From positions 1 through 64,000 of the forward strand of contig CAMCUP010000011.1 in assembly GCA_945878885.1 (NCBI GenBank): a DNA stretch of 64,000 nucleotides, given 5' to 3'. Below, piece by piece: positions 1-9,071 of this stretch (position 1 is the first letter of the stretch; each line of letters opens with the position of its first letter). This DNA comes from Polynucleobacter meluiroseus. GTDB lineage: Bacteria; Pseudomonadota; Gammaproteobacteria; Burkholderiales; Burkholderiaceae. Position numbers and translations under genes: made by a program. The notes under the pieces were generated by a model. That model had not been told where the DNA came from. It made no database searches and saw only the letters and a list, made by a program, of their open reading frames with translations.

Positions 1-813
1 GCAAATCCACAGTGGCTAGGACATAAAGCATTAGCGGTAAACCTCTCAGACCTAGCGGCAATGGGCGCACAACCAGTGGCCTTTACTTTAGCGCTGGCCT
101 TGCCTGCGAGTGATCCTGGGTGGATAGATAATTTTAGTAGGGGTTTATTTCAGCTTGCTAAACAATTTAACTGTCACCTCATTGGCGGAGACACCACTGC
201 TGGGCCGCTGACTATTTCGATCACCATCATGGGTAGCGTGGGCAATCAGCAGGTACTGCGCCGCGAAGGAGCAAAGCTTGGTGATGATATTTGGGTCTCG
301 GGTTGGCTTGGTGATGCACGTTTAGCGCTAGGTTCACTACGTCAGGAGTGGTCAATTAGTGATCTTGCTTTAGCTGAAGTCTTACCTCGCATGCATTTGC
401 CTACTCCACGCATTGCCTTGGGTCTCGGCTTAAGGTCACTAGCCAGTGCAGCAATTGATGTCTCGGATGGTCTTTTCGGTGATTTAAGGCACCTTTTAAG
501 AGCCTCACATGTTGGCGCTGTGATTGATATTTCAGCGCTACCAATTTCAGCTTCGCTGGCGCAGCAACCCGAAACGATTCGCTGGCAATGTGCAGCTGCA
601 GGCGGTGATGACTATGAATTATGTTTTACTGCTTCACCCGAGAAACGCGAACAAATAGAAGCCTTAAGTCAACAATTATCTCTACCCTTGACGCGTATTG
701 GTTTTGTAAGTGAGTCTGCTGAAGCCGACATCGATCTCTTAGATGGTCAAGGGCAAGCAATCGCAGCAAGCGTGGCCGTAAATTTACTGCGCTCATTTGA
801 TCATTTTGCATAA
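1..813 (+). CDS. thiL: Thiamine-monophosphate kinase, 5'-truncated by window edge
   Basis: ThiL phosphorylates thiamine monophosphate to thiamine diphosphate with ATP. The reading frame is open from base 1; the first ATG, at base 61, is internal, because the residues before it (VNLSDLAAMGA) belong to the conserved metal/nucleotide-binding loop. About 270 residues are present against a usual 320 or so, so roughly 50 N-terminal residues lie outside the window. Further family motifs are GGDTT, DVSDGL and AGGDDYELCF near the C-terminus. The next gene, pgpA, begins 6 bases after the stop, so the two are probably co-transcribed; thiL-pgpA-pncC is a common order in betaproteobacteria. Confidence 0.95.
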   Translation, partial: ANPQWLGHKALAVNLSDLAAMGAQPVAFTLALALPASDPGWIDNFSRGLFQLAKQFNCHLIGGDTTAGPLTISITIMGSVGNQQVLRREGAKLGDDIWVSGWLGDARLALGSLRQEWSISDLALAEVLPRMHLPTPRIALGLGLRSLASAAIDVSDGLFGDLRHLLRASHVGAVIDISALPISASLAQQPETIRWQCAAAGGDDYELCFTASPEKREQIEALSQQLSLPLTRIGFVSESAEADIDLLDGQGQAIAASVAVNLLRSFDHFA

Positions 814-819
814 TTACTC

Positions 820-1359
820 ATGCTGACCCAACCCCAAGTCTCATTACGCTGGATGCTACAAACTGGCAACCGCACTTTAGCACTTGGCTTTGGCAGTGGC
901 CTCAGCACTTTCGCGCCAGGTACCCTTGGTACTGTATGGGCTTGGGCAACATTTTGGCTGGGCAACTATTTTTTTTCAGCCAACGATTGGGCCTGGATTA
1001 TTGCGCTTGGTTTCATTTTTGGTTGTTGGCTTTGTGGTTCGGTAAGCAAAGAAATTGGGCAGACCGATTTCGGCGGTATTGTCTGGGATGAAATCATCGC
1101 CTTTTGGCTCATCTTATTTTTTATCATGCCTACAAACTATTGGATGCAGACTGCAGCCTTTGTTTTATTTCGCTTCTTTGATGCAATCAAACCTGGACCA
1201 ATCCGCGGAGTAGATGGCTATTTTAAAAAAGTTCCAGTAGTAGAAAACCCCAATTTTTGGCAAACCCTATGGCATGGTTTTGGCATCATGATTGATGATG
1301 TCGTGGCAGCCTTCTTTACACTCTTAGTCATTGCTTTATTTCAGACGCTGGTATCTTGA
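820..1359 (+). CDS. pgpA: Phosphatidylglycerophosphatase A
   Basis: PgpA is an inner-membrane phosphatase that removes phosphate from phosphatidylglycerophosphate in phosphatidylglycerol synthesis. The 179-aa product has the family's N-terminal signature (GSGLSTFAPGTLGT), a VWDEI motif that fits the metal-binding acidic site, and several hydrophobic spans. The stop codon overlaps the start of pncC in an ATGA arrangement, which suggests translational coupling. Length and motifs are normal for the family. Confidence 0.93.
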   Translation: MLTQPQVSLRWMLQTGNRTLALGFGSGLSTFAPGTLGTVWAWATFWLGNYFFSANDWAWIIALGFIFGCWLCGSVSKEIGQTDFGGIVWDEIIAFWLILFFIMPTNYWMQTAAFVLFRFFDAIKPGPIRGVDGYFKKVPVVENPNFWQTLWHGFGIMIDDVVAAFFTLLVIALFQTLVS

Positions 1360-1925
1360 TGAGCACAGAAAATTCGACCATAAACTCCATTGCGCAGTTA
1401 GCCCAGTTATTAGGCTCACAACTAAGCCAACATAGTTGGAGTGTGGCGCTTGCGGAATCATGTACAGGTGGACTGGTGTGCGCTAGTCTCACTGAAATTG
1501 CGGGGTCAAGCGCTTGGTTTGAGCGGGGTTACATTACCTATAGTAATCAAGCCAAGAGCGAGTGTCTTGGTGTTAGTGCTGAAATCATTGGTTCATTTGG
1601 CGCAGTAAGTGAAGAAGTAGCTAAGGCAATGGCGGAGGGCGCCCTGAAAAACAGCACAAGTAACCTTGCGATTGCCATTACTGGCATCGCCGGGCCGACG
1701 GGTGGTAGTCCCGGCAAGCCCGTTGGTACAGTTTGTTTTGGCTGGGCATTTACGCAGCTAGTAAACAATCTGCATTCGCCCGCGCTAGTGAAAGTTAACA
1801 CCCAATATTTTGCTGGCGATCGAGCAGCAGTGCGAACACAAGCTTGCGCCTTTGCCCTGCAAGGCGCACTGGCTTTAATTCATCCAACCTTTACGACGGA
1901 AATACCAAAGCGGAATGATGGCTGA
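1356..1925 (+). CDS. pncC: Nicotinamide-nucleotide amidase (CinA C-terminal domain protein)
   Basis: PncC deamidates nicotinamide mononucleotide to nicotinate mononucleotide in pyridine-nucleotide recycling. The 189-aa protein is the stand-alone CinA C-terminal domain, with AESCTGG near residue 30 and the ITGIAGPTGG segment near 110. The start is one of two tandem ATG codons; the first overlaps the pgpA stop. The last 51 bases overlap the 3' end of the convergent corA gene, so the final 17 codons are read on both strands. The C-terminal tail past the conserved domain is probably unimportant for catalysis. Confidence 0.92.
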   Translation: MMSTENSTINSIAQLAQLLGSQLSQHSWSVALAESCTGGLVCASLTEIAGSSAWFERGYITYSNQAKSECLGVSAEIIGSFGAVSEEVAKAMAEGALKNSTSNLAIAITGIAGPTGGSPGKPVGTVCFGWAFTQLVNNLHSPALVKVNTQYFAGDRAAVRTQACAFALQGALALIHPTFTTEIPKRNDG

Positions 1926-2840
1926 AATCATCATGATGCCAATAGCCATGGGATAACCGAGTTCCCACTGAAGTTCAGGCATAAAGCGGTAGTTCATTCC
2001 CCAAATACTAGCTAATAAAGTGGGTGGCATTAAAGCCACAGAAACCACCGAGAAGATCTTAATAATTTTGCTTTGGTTCAAATTAATAAAACCAACCGTT
2101 GCATCCATTAAGAAGTTAATTTTATCGAATAAGAAAGCTGTATGATTTTCTAATGAGTCAATATCACGCAAAATTTGACGGGCTTCTTCTTGCTGCTCAT
2201 CGGAAAGTAATTTGCTACGCATGAGAAAAGATAAAGCGCGCCGAGTATCCATCACATTACGCCGAATGCGTCCATTGGTATCTTCTTCTTTCGCAATGGT
2301 TTCGAGGACATCGGCGGCATCCGCATCGGTAATATCATCGGACAAAACCTGTTTACCAGCGAGCTCTAAATTTTCATAGACTTCTTCTAAAGCATCGGCA
2401 GAGTATTCGGCATCGGTGGAATACAGGTCTAATAAAACATCTTTCGCATTACTGACCGAGCCCGGACGCAAACGAGCGCGGAGCCGCACTAAGCGGAAAA
2501 CCGGCAAATCTTCATCATGAATCGAAAACAGGACATTTTTTGTGAGCACAAATGCTACCCGCACGTTACGTGAGGTTTCGTCTTCATCTAACAAGAAGTC
2601 AGTACGAATATGCATATGGCCATCATCTGCCTCAAAATACCGCGCAGATGCCTCCAGGTCACCCAAATCATCGAGCTCTGGTAAAAGCACATCGAATGCC
2701 TCTTTAATCCAGATCAACTCTTCCTCTTCGGGATCAACCACATCAATCCAAATGGGATTAACGTGCTGGAGTAGTTCATTGCGATCTTCGACTTGCTCTT
2801 GAGAGAGTCGACCGTTTTGCAGGACGAACAAGTTGATCAT
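1875..2840 (-). CDS. corA: Magnesium/cobalt transporter CorA
   Basis: CorA is a pentameric inner-membrane channel for Mg2+ (also Co2+ and Ni2+). The 321-aa product has a long acidic cytoplasmic N-terminal region, two C-terminal transmembrane segments, and the selectivity motif GMN in the context SIWGMNYRFMPE after the first span. The sequence AGGAG sits six bases upstream of the ATG, which supports the start. The protein ends WYFRRKGWMN, a typical positive CorA tail. It converges on pncC with a 51-bp overlap and diverges from pyrF. Confidence 0.95.
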   Translation of the reverse strand: MINLFVLQNGRLSQEQVEDRNELLQHVNPIWIDVVDPEEEELIWIKEAFDVLLPELDDLGDLEASARYFEADDGHMHIRTDFLLDEDETSRNVRVAFVLTKNVLFSIHDEDLPVFRLVRLRARLRPGSVSNAKDVLLDLYSTDAEYSADALEEVYENLELAGKQVLSDDITDADAADVLETIAKEEDTNGRIRRNVMDTRRALSFLMRSKLLSDEQQEEARQILRDIDSLENHTAFLFDKINFLMDATVGFINLNQSKIIKIFSVVSVALMPPTLLASIWGMNYRFMPELQWELGYPMAIGIMMISAIIPLWYFRRKGWMN

Positions 2841-2912
2841 GGTGAACTCCTAAGGAATGCGCTAGTTTATCCTATGAGCTATGACAAATTCACCAAATGA
2901 ATCATCTCCATT

Positions 2913-3785
2913 ATGAAATCAAATTCAATCAGCTTTATTGAGCAAATTCAGGCGGCCTGGGCGGCACAAGAAAGCCTGCTGTGCGTAGGCTTTGACCCTG
3001 ATCCAAGGCGCTTACCAGCTTGCCTTATAGGCCAAAACGAGGCAATCTTTACTTTTTGTAAAGAAATAGCCGATGCAACTGCCGATTTAGTCTGCGCCTT
3101 TAAGCCCCAATTTGCCTACTTTGCTGCCCAAGGCGCTGAGCCGCAACTAGAAAAGTTGATGCATTACCTGAAAAAAACGTATCCCCATATTCCCATTATT
3201 CTAGACTCCAAGCGGGGTGATATCGGTAGTACCGCCGAACAATATGCAATTGAGACCTTTGACCGTTATGGAGCCGATGCAGTAACGGTGAGTCCATACT
3301 TAGGGCACGACTCGGTTGAGGCTTATTTACGCTACGCGGGTAAAGGTGTGATTATTTTGTGTCGCACTTCCAACCCTGGAGGTGCCGACTTGCAAGCCTT
3401 ACCCGTAATGGGCAAAGAAACCCCCCAACCCCTTTATTTGCATGTGGCTCGCTTAGCAAGCCAAGAATGGAATACCTCTGGACAAGTTGGGCTAGTGGTA
3501 GGTGCGACCTTTCCAGAAGAAATTACTCAGGTACGTGCCATCATCGGCAATATGCCCCTATTAATTCCTGGTATTGGCGCCCAAGGCGGTGATATTGAGG
3601 CCACAGTAAAAGCAGGGCAGATTGCCGGCCAGCCGGGCACAGGCATGATTATTAATTCATCGCGGGCCATTTTGTATGCCAGTGCTGGAGCTAATTTTGC
3701 TAACGCAGCCCGATCAGCCGCACTCAGTACTCGCGATGCACTTAGGGTCGCGGTAGCACAATGCGATCCATATTCTCCAAAATAA
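2913..3785 (+). CDS. pyrF: Orotidine 5'-phosphate decarboxylase, type 2
   Basis: PyrF decarboxylates OMP to UMP, the last step of de novo pyrimidine synthesis. The 290-aa product is of the longer subfamily 2: it starts with [12 protein letters not shown], and the catalytic Asp/Lys segment [16 protein letters not shown] lies near residue 100. The phosphate-binding C-terminal part carries [11 protein letters not shown]. Its last 44 bases overlap the 3' end of the convergent mtgA gene. Confidence 0.95.
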   Translation: MKSNSISFIEQIQAAWAAQESLLCVGFDPDPRRLPACLIGQNEAIFTFCKEIADATADLVCAFKPQFAYFAAQGAEPQLEKLMHYLKKTYPHIPIILDSKRGDIGSTAEQYAIETFDRYGADAVTVSPYLGHDSVEAYLRYAGKGVIILCRTSNPGGADLQALPVMGKETPQPLYLHVARLASQEWNTSGQVGLVVGATFPEEITQVRAIIGNMPLLIPGIGAQGGDIEATVKAGQIAGQPGTGMIINSSRAILYASAGANFANAARSAALSTRDALRVAVAQCDPYSPK

Positions 3786-4458
3786 AAGCCTGCCTTGTTG
3801 GAAAATGAATGCTCGCCTTACGACAATATTTAAGTTTATCGAAACATTTCGGCGCAGGTAACGCTGATGCCAAAGCAGCAGCCTGATCACGGGTTAAAGC
3901 AGCTGGGGTGGTGACAAAATAATGCTGTGCAGCAGCACCTACTCCGAAAATCCCCTCACCCCACTCGACCGCGTTCATATAGACTTCAAACAGTCGCTGC
4001 TTCGATAAAATAAGCTCTAGCAGGCCTGTAATCACTAATTCTTGGGCTTTGCGGAAATAATTTTTCTCTGATGATAGAAATAAATTTTTTGCTAGCTGCT
4101 GCGTAATAGTCGAGCCGCCACGGACAGGCTGAGTCCCTTTTTGCTGATTGCGCTCCCAGGCTTTTTGCATATTCTCAAGGCGTACACCATGATGTTGAAA
4201 AAAAATATCATCCTCACTCACCAAAATAGCGCGCTTTAAATTACTGGCTATTTTCTGATACGGTGTCCAGCTAGATTCAATTGCGCAAGACCAATGCCAA
4301 GTGCATAAGCGCCAACGTTCGGCGCGCTCAAAGGCAGTCGAGCTCGGCTTGATTACTGACCACAGTGCAATTTGAATCACAAAATAAATTTGCATGGCCA
4401 CAATACCAAAAACCACACACTTCAAAAAATAACTAAGATAGGTTTTAAGCCAAAGCAT
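3742..4458 (-). CDS. mtgA: Monofunctional biosynthetic peptidoglycan transglycosylase
   Basis: MtgA polymerises lipid II into glycan strands in the periplasm and is held by one N-terminal membrane anchor. The GT51 motifs are visible: [29 protein letters not shown], and the downstream [14 protein letters not shown]. The ORF could start at 4515, but that would overlap aroE by 71 bases. The internal ATG at 4458 gives 238 aa, close to the usual 240, places the transmembrane segment at the N-terminus, and overlaps aroE by only 14 bases; it is preferred, although no strong ribosome site is visible. The 3' end overlaps pyrF on the other strand. Confidence 0.92.
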   Translation of the reverse strand: MLWLKTYLSYFLKCVVFGIVAMQIYFVIQIALWSVIKPSSTAFERAERWRLCTWHWSCAIESSWTPYQKIASNLKRAILVSEDDIFFQHHGVRLENMQKAWERNQQKGTQPVRGGSTITQQLAKNLFLSSEKNYFRKAQELVITGLLELILSKQRLFEVYMNAVEWGEGIFGVGAAAQHYFVTTPAALTRDQAAALASALPAPKCFDKLKYCRKASIHFPTRQAFILENMDRIVLPRP

Positions 4459-5362
4459 GACGTAATTCAGCCAAAACTTGACGCGGATTAATTGCGCTAC
4501 TGAAGCTTGCGCCACGCCAAATTAAAAAAGCGGCGGCGGCTTGTTCTACCAACATACCAAGCCCGTCACTCACGCGTGACCCATGTTGTAGGGCCTGCTG
4601 CATAAAGGGCGTCGGCTTACCATAAACTAAATCATAGGCAAAAGTACGAGGCTGAAAAAGCTGCGCGGCGACTTGATCACTAAGGGGAGAAAGAACATCT
4701 AAGCTAGCCGCAGTAGCATTAATCACTAAATCAAATTGACCGAGTACGCCCGAGCTCGCTTGAGTTGCTAAATCATCGATTGATTCTGCTAGCAATGTTG
4801 CTTCCACCGACTGGGCAAGCTCTCCAAATAGTATGGCTAAATGCTTGGCCTTGCCCAGAGAGCGATTGGCAATCATCATTACTGCCGGACCTTCAGTTAG
4901 CAAGGGGCCAATGATTCCGCGAGCGGCACCCCCTGCGCCTAAAATCAAGATCTTCATTCCCTTTAATTCAATTCCTTGTGCATCTAAATCGCGTACTAAG
5001 CCTAAACCATCGGTGTTATCACCATTAATTTGCCCAGCTTCTTGCCATAGGGTATTGACTGCACCGGCAAGTTGCGCTCGCGCAGTAAGTTGTTTAGCAA
5101 AGGCGCAGGCCTCTAATTTAAAAGGTACGGTGATATTGAGACCATGCCCACCTTGTTGAAAAAAAGCTTGTGCGTTGGCATTAAATTGTTCTACTGGCGG
5201 TTGTATGCGTCCGTAATACATTTTCTGCTCCGCCTGCTCAGCAAAGCGCTGGTGAATCCATGGCGACCTACTATGACCAATCGGATTGCCAACCACGGCA
5301 TAGCAAGTTCTACCCAAAATAGCTGCTGGGTCGACTTGATCGTAAAAAAGCTTGATATCCAT
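4445..5362 (-). CDS. aroE: Shikimate dehydrogenase
   Basis: AroE reduces 3-dehydroshikimate to shikimate with NADPH in aromatic amino acid synthesis. Substrate-binding residues are seen in the YAVVGNPIGHSRSP segment, the catalytic Lys in NITVPFK, Asn/Asp in NTDG, and the NADP-binding loop in ILGAGGAARG. The product is 305 aa, slightly long for the family because about 18 residues precede the conserved YAVVGNP start. It lies third from the end in a minus-strand run with the TonB-like gene upstream (9-base gap) and mtgA downstream (overlapping). Confidence 0.95.
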   Translation of the reverse strand: MDIKLFYDQVDPAAILGRTCYAVVGNPIGHSRSPWIHQRFAEQAEQKMYYGRIQPPVEQFNANAQAFFQQGGHGLNITVPFKLEACAFAKQLTARAQLAGAVNTLWQEAGQINGDNTDGLGLVRDLDAQGIELKGMKILILGAGGAARGIIGPLLTEGPAVMMIANRSLGKAKHLAILFGELAQSVEATLLAESIDDLATQASSGVLGQFDLVINATAASLDVLSPLSDQVAAQLFQPRTFAYDLVYGKPTPFMQQALQHGSRVSDGLGMLVEQAAAAFLIWRGASFSSAINPRQVLAELRHALA

Positions 5363-5371
5363 AGCGCTAGT

Positions 5372-6268
5372 TTACCGATTCAATTCCAAACGATTTAATC
5401 CGGGGGCGCTAGCATCGCGAGTAAATTCAAAAGTTGCAACCATATCTAAGCCATCTAGCTGGCGCAGCATCTCTGGGGAAAAGGCTCCAAAAGGCGCGGC
5501 GGCTCTAACTATCGCTAGGGCTTGGCGATCTAATTCAGCAATTCCTGAGGATCGGCTAATTTCAATGCCACTTGAATTGATTCCAGTCTTCAATAAATGT
5601 CCACTTGCATCAACCCTAATTAATAGAATCAGGCTCCCATAAATTGGTCGACCATTAGCACGGGGGAAAAAAGCGCTGCCATAAGCTTCAATTTTTTTGC
5701 GCATGGCATCGTAATATTGGGCAAATACTACTGCCTTAGCATTACTAGCAGTCAAAATTGCACGCCGTGGAGTATCACTACCTAGATTCTGTAAGCGCTG
5801 TGCCAGTTCTGCCTCTAAAGCATTGAGTTGGGATTTTGCAGTTTGCACTTCACCACTAAGACGGCCACCCGATTGTTTGCGCTCAGCATCAAGTTGCGCC
5901 AACATCTTCTTTTGCTGTTTTTCTAATATCTCTAACTGTGCTTCTGAACCTAAACGAGCACGCTGTATGGCGCTAGCTTGCTGAGGTGGCAAGGTACTAC
6001 TACCGCCCTGTAAGTCGGCTTGGGCCAATTGCTGCACTTTTTTAGGTTTACTCTGACTGCTTGCATTTACTAACACTACACTTAAGGCTGTATTTAAACG
6101 GCGATTTTGAACTTCTTGCCAACTCCACCGAAATGATAAAAAAAGTGCATGTAAAACAATGGACACAATTAAAGCGCACCAAAATGGTCGCCTAAAGCAA
6201 GCCTGCTTGAGGCTTACGCCAAACGACAGTGGCTGCTCAAATAAATCATGGGTTTGGCGTATTGTCAT
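5372..6268 (-). CDS. TonB-family protein (energy-transducer TonB C-terminal domain)
   Basis: The 298-aa product has a cytoplasmic start, one membrane span near residues 28-47 (FWCALIVSIVLHALFLSF), a glutamine- and lysine-rich coiled-coil stretch near 105-170, and a TonB-type C-terminal domain with the pattern VDASGHLLKTGINSSG. TonB proteins carry inner-membrane energy to outer-membrane transporters, or act as periplasmic linkers. No exbB/exbD pair is adjacent, and the proline-rich linker of classical TonB is replaced by coiled coil, so the partner is unknown. The start overlaps the end of the RNase gene by 23 bases. This gene between rnb and aroE is a conserved order in Burkholderiales, as I recall it. 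Confidence 0.8.
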   Translation of the reverse strand: MTIRQTHDLFEQPLSFGVSLKQACFRRPFWCALIVSIVLHALFLSFRWSWQEVQNRRLNTALSVVLVNASSQSKPKKVQQLAQADLQGGSSTLPPQQASAIQRARLGSEAQLEILEKQQKKMLAQLDAERKQSGGRLSGEVQTAKSQLNALEAELAQRLQNLGSDTPRRAILTASNAKAVVFAQYYDAMRKKIEAYGSAFFPRANGRPIYGSLILLIRVDASGHLLKTGINSSGIEISRSSGIAELDRQALAIVRAAAPFGAFSPEMLRQLDGLDMVATFEFTRDASAPGLNRLELNR

Positions 6269-8276
6269 TAATCTCGGGGGTTGCTGAATGTATAAGGTCT
6301 ACTAGGGTTTCGATTTCCTTCACGCGGGTACTCGCAGTTAGTTGCAATAAATCGACCTCAATCACCTCAATCATCGCACGCGTCATGCGCGCATGAGAAG
6401 TCAACTCAGGAATGGGTAAGTGCAGTGGAATTAATTCTGCCCGTGCCATGCCTTCTTTTAAATGCCGTACTGAAATTGCAGTTGGTAAACTATTTTGTAG
6501 CAGCCAACGCAAGCACCAATATTTTTCGAGGCGATCTTGATATTCTCCGTATGCTTGATAAGACGACTCAAAATCAGCTGCGATGCCCATCAAATTAGCA
6601 TCGCGCGGTGGAAAGGGAGCGACCATTTTTGCCGTTACACCATGCCGAATAATGGCTAATAATTGCCATTGATTGACTAAATCGGTATAGCGCCGCAGTG
6701 GTGAAGTACACCAAGCGTAATAATCTAAACCCAGGCCCTCATGCGGAGCAGGCGTGGTTTGCATCCGAGTGCGCAAAGGGCCCCAGCCTTTTTGGGTACG
6801 AAATAAACCGGGCAGGCCTTGCTCAGCAATCAGGCGACCCCAAGTGCTATTACAGTAGATCATCCACTCTGCCACCACGGTATCTAATACAGAGCCCCGC
6901 TGGCGGGGAGTAATATTAATTTGTTCAGTTCCCGAATTATCTTTAATCTCAAATAAAAAATCGCGGGCTAAGGCGCCTGGCTCTACCGGCCCCAACTGTT
7001 CAACCCGTAAGCCATTAGCTAGACGTTGAGTTTGACGCTGCGCGTGAAATAGTTTTGCGGTTCGCCATAAAACGCTTAATTCCATTTGAAATGGTAAAGC
7101 TATTGAAGGATTGCCAACTGCTATATTTTCTTCCAATCTTTCTGCAGTCAAATTATTTTCTAAGTCTTCCAAGCGCAAATTTGCTGCAATTGGCACCAAC
7201 TCAATTACCGAGCGTGGACTAATAGCGGTTAACTGACCCTCTGTATCAACATCGACATATAGCGATACGGCTGGTCGTAATGAGCCTGCATCAAGTGAAA
7301 ACTGTTGAATTAAAGCGGGGGGTAACATCGTAATTTTGTCGCCAGGGAAATATACCGTCGACATACGTGTCCGCGCAATTTGATCAAAGACATCATCTTT
7401 TTGGATCGCTAAGGCGGGAGCGGCAATGTGAACCCCAATTCGATAGCCTCCACTAGGAATTGCACTTACTGAAAATGCATCGTCTATTTCGGTGGTGCTA
7501 GCATCGTCAATTGAAAATGCTTGTACTGTCGCAACGGGTAAATTGGCAAGCGCAGTCCGCAAGGTATTTGCTTCAATACCATGCGCTATGGCATGCGCAG
7601 TACCATGCGGAAAATGGTGATGCAAAAACATGCCTTGGTGAAATTGCAAGGGTGATTCAACTGCACCACAGCGCAATAATAATTGTGCAGGGGTCTCGCC
7701 AACAATAGTGCAAGCAGCTATCACCGCCTTATAGGCTAGGCCATTTTTATCTGGGGCAAAAAGTAAGTTCTTTACTTGACCGCGCAAAGCCTCGGGACAA
7801 ATACCGACGACCAATTCATCGGCCCATCTTTCTTGTTGGGCTAACTCAGTTTTTTTGCGTTCGATAGCAACCAAGCCTGCCTGAAGTTGCTCGAGTGGAG
7901 CTCGGATAAAACAGCCTCGACCCTTACGCCGAAAATAAATCGGCGCGCCCTGTAAGGCGATGGCTAAAGCGATTTTTTGTACAGCCCCAATCGTATTCCC
8001 GAAATACTCTAGCGCTAAATCAGTAAAACTAAATTCATCAGTGGGGGCGCAATCCCAGAGTAACTGCAAGTCGATCTCCTGCGCTAAAGCATGGGCTTGA
8101 TTGATAGCCAATTGTGCACTGGGCTCTTCAAAGCGTAGCCAAACTTCTTTGGCTTTTAACTTCAGCTGTTTACCAGAAAGGCTAGCAGCTAGCCATGACT
8201 CAGTGTCACCCGAACCGGATGAAGATAAAACGGTTGCAGCACGAATTTCGCCGCCTTCTTCATAAACAAGTTGCAT
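6246..8276 (-). CDS. Exoribonuclease of the RNase II/R (RNB) family
   Basis: RNB-family enzymes degrade single-stranded RNA 3' to 5'. The 676-aa product has the RNB catalytic signature FSIDDASTTEIDDAFSV (four acidic metal ligands) near residue 260, followed by GVHIAAP and the STVYFPGDKITMLP segment typical of the family. The C-terminal region contains YAWCTSPLRRYTDLVNQ, a conserved RNA-contact motif. The length matches RNase II better than RNase R. It starts two bases after the SDR gene ends, so they are probably translated from one mRNA. The symbol is left blank because rnb and rnr are not certain to be separable by eye. Confidence 0.9.
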   Translation of the reverse strand: MQLVYEEGGEIRAATVLSSSGSGDTESWLAASLSGKQLKLKAKEVWLRFEEPSAQLAINQAHALAQEIDLQLLWDCAPTDEFSFTDLALEYFGNTIGAVQKIALAIALQGAPIYFRRKGRGCFIRAPLEQLQAGLVAIERKKTELAQQERWADELVVGICPEALRGQVKNLLFAPDKNGLAYKAVIAACTIVGETPAQLLLRCGAVESPLQFHQGMFLHHHFPHGTAHAIAHGIEANTLRTALANLPVATVQAFSIDDASTTEIDDAFSVSAIPSGGYRIGVHIAAPALAIQKDDVFDQIARTRMSTVYFPGDKITMLPPALIQQFSLDAGSLRPAVSLYVDVDTEGQLTAISPRSVIELVPIAANLRLEDLENNLTAERLEENIAVGNPSIALPFQMELSVLWRTAKLFHAQRQTQRLANGLRVEQLGPVEPGALARDFLFEIKDNSGTEQINITPRQRGSVLDTVVAEWMIYCNSTWGRLIAEQGLPGLFRTQKGWGPLRTRMQTTPAPHEGLGLDYYAWCTSPLRRYTDLVNQWQLLAIIRHGVTAKMVAPFPPRDANLMGIAADFESSYQAYGEYQDRLEKYWCLRWLLQNSLPTAISVRHLKEGMARAELIPLHLPIPELTSHARMTRAMIEVIEVDLLQLTASTRVKEIETLVDLIHSATPEINDNTPNP

Positions 8277-8278
8277 GC

Positions 8279-9013
8279 TTAGAGTGAAATTCCGCCACTA
8301 GCTTCGAGCGCAATACCGTTGACGTAACTGGCCTCATCACTGGCTAAAAATAAATAGATATTGGCCATTTCTACAGGGGTGCCTAGTCGCCCTAACCAAC
8401 AACGCCTTTCAATATCGGCCAAAATAGAAGTCGGCATGGCCTTCACCATTTCGGTGGAAATAAAGCCTGGGCAAACTGCATTGACTCGTATACCTTTAGG
8501 TCCTAATTCGCGCGCCCAAGTTTTCGTAAACCCAATCACGCCAAACTTCGAGGCAGAATAATTAGTCTGCCCAAAATTGCCATATATACCGACTACACTT
8601 GAGGCATTGACGATGGCACCTTTGCCAGCCTCTAACATATAGGGGGCCACTAATTGCGTGCAATTAAATACGCCTTTTAGATTCACATCAATGACTGCGT
8701 CAAATTGAGCTTCTGTCATTTTAATTAAACGTGCATCTTGAGTTATGCCTGCGTTGTTAATTAATATATCAATGCGCCCATGGCGCTGCATAATCATTTC
8801 AATTGCCACTTGAATTGAAACCCGATCGGTCACATTAATCTCGTAGGCTTCAGCGTTACTAAGTTGAGCGGCGGACTTTTGTACTGCCTCAAGATTGACG
8901 TCGGCTAACATCACCTTAGCTCCCTCTGCAGCAAAGCGTTGTGCGGTTGCCAAACCAATGCCTTTGGCTCCACCAGTAATAATGGCTACTTTATTCTGCA
9001 AGCGTTGCTGCAT
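8279..9013 (-). CDS. SDR-family oxidoreductase, FabG/PhaB-like
   Basis: This is a classical short-chain dehydrogenase of 244 aa: cofactor-binding TGGAKGIG near residue 14, NNAGIT near 87, and the catalytic Ser/Tyr/Lys in NASSVVG and YSASKFG. The closest functional groups are beta-ketoacyl-ACP reductase (FabG) and acetoacetyl-CoA reductase (PhaB); the sequence alone does not separate them. The fatty-acid synthesis genes that normally accompany FabG are not here. It begins 58 bases downstream of mpl on the same strand and is followed directly by the RNase gene. Confidence 0.85.
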   Translation of the reverse strand: MQQRLQNKVAIITGGAKGIGLATAQRFAAEGAKVMLADVNLEAVQKSAAQLSNAEAYEINVTDRVSIQVAIEMIMQRHGRIDILINNAGITQDARLIKMTEAQFDAVIDVNLKGVFNCTQLVAPYMLEAGKGAIVNASSVVGIYGNFGQTNYSASKFGVIGFTKTWARELGPKGIRVNAVCPGFISTEMVKAMPTSILADIERRCWLGRLGTPVEMANIYLFLASDEASYVNGIALEASGGISL

Positions 9014-9071
9014 AATGCATTTCCTTTTGATGAAAACAATCGAAGCTTAGAATAGACTAACTAAGAATAGA

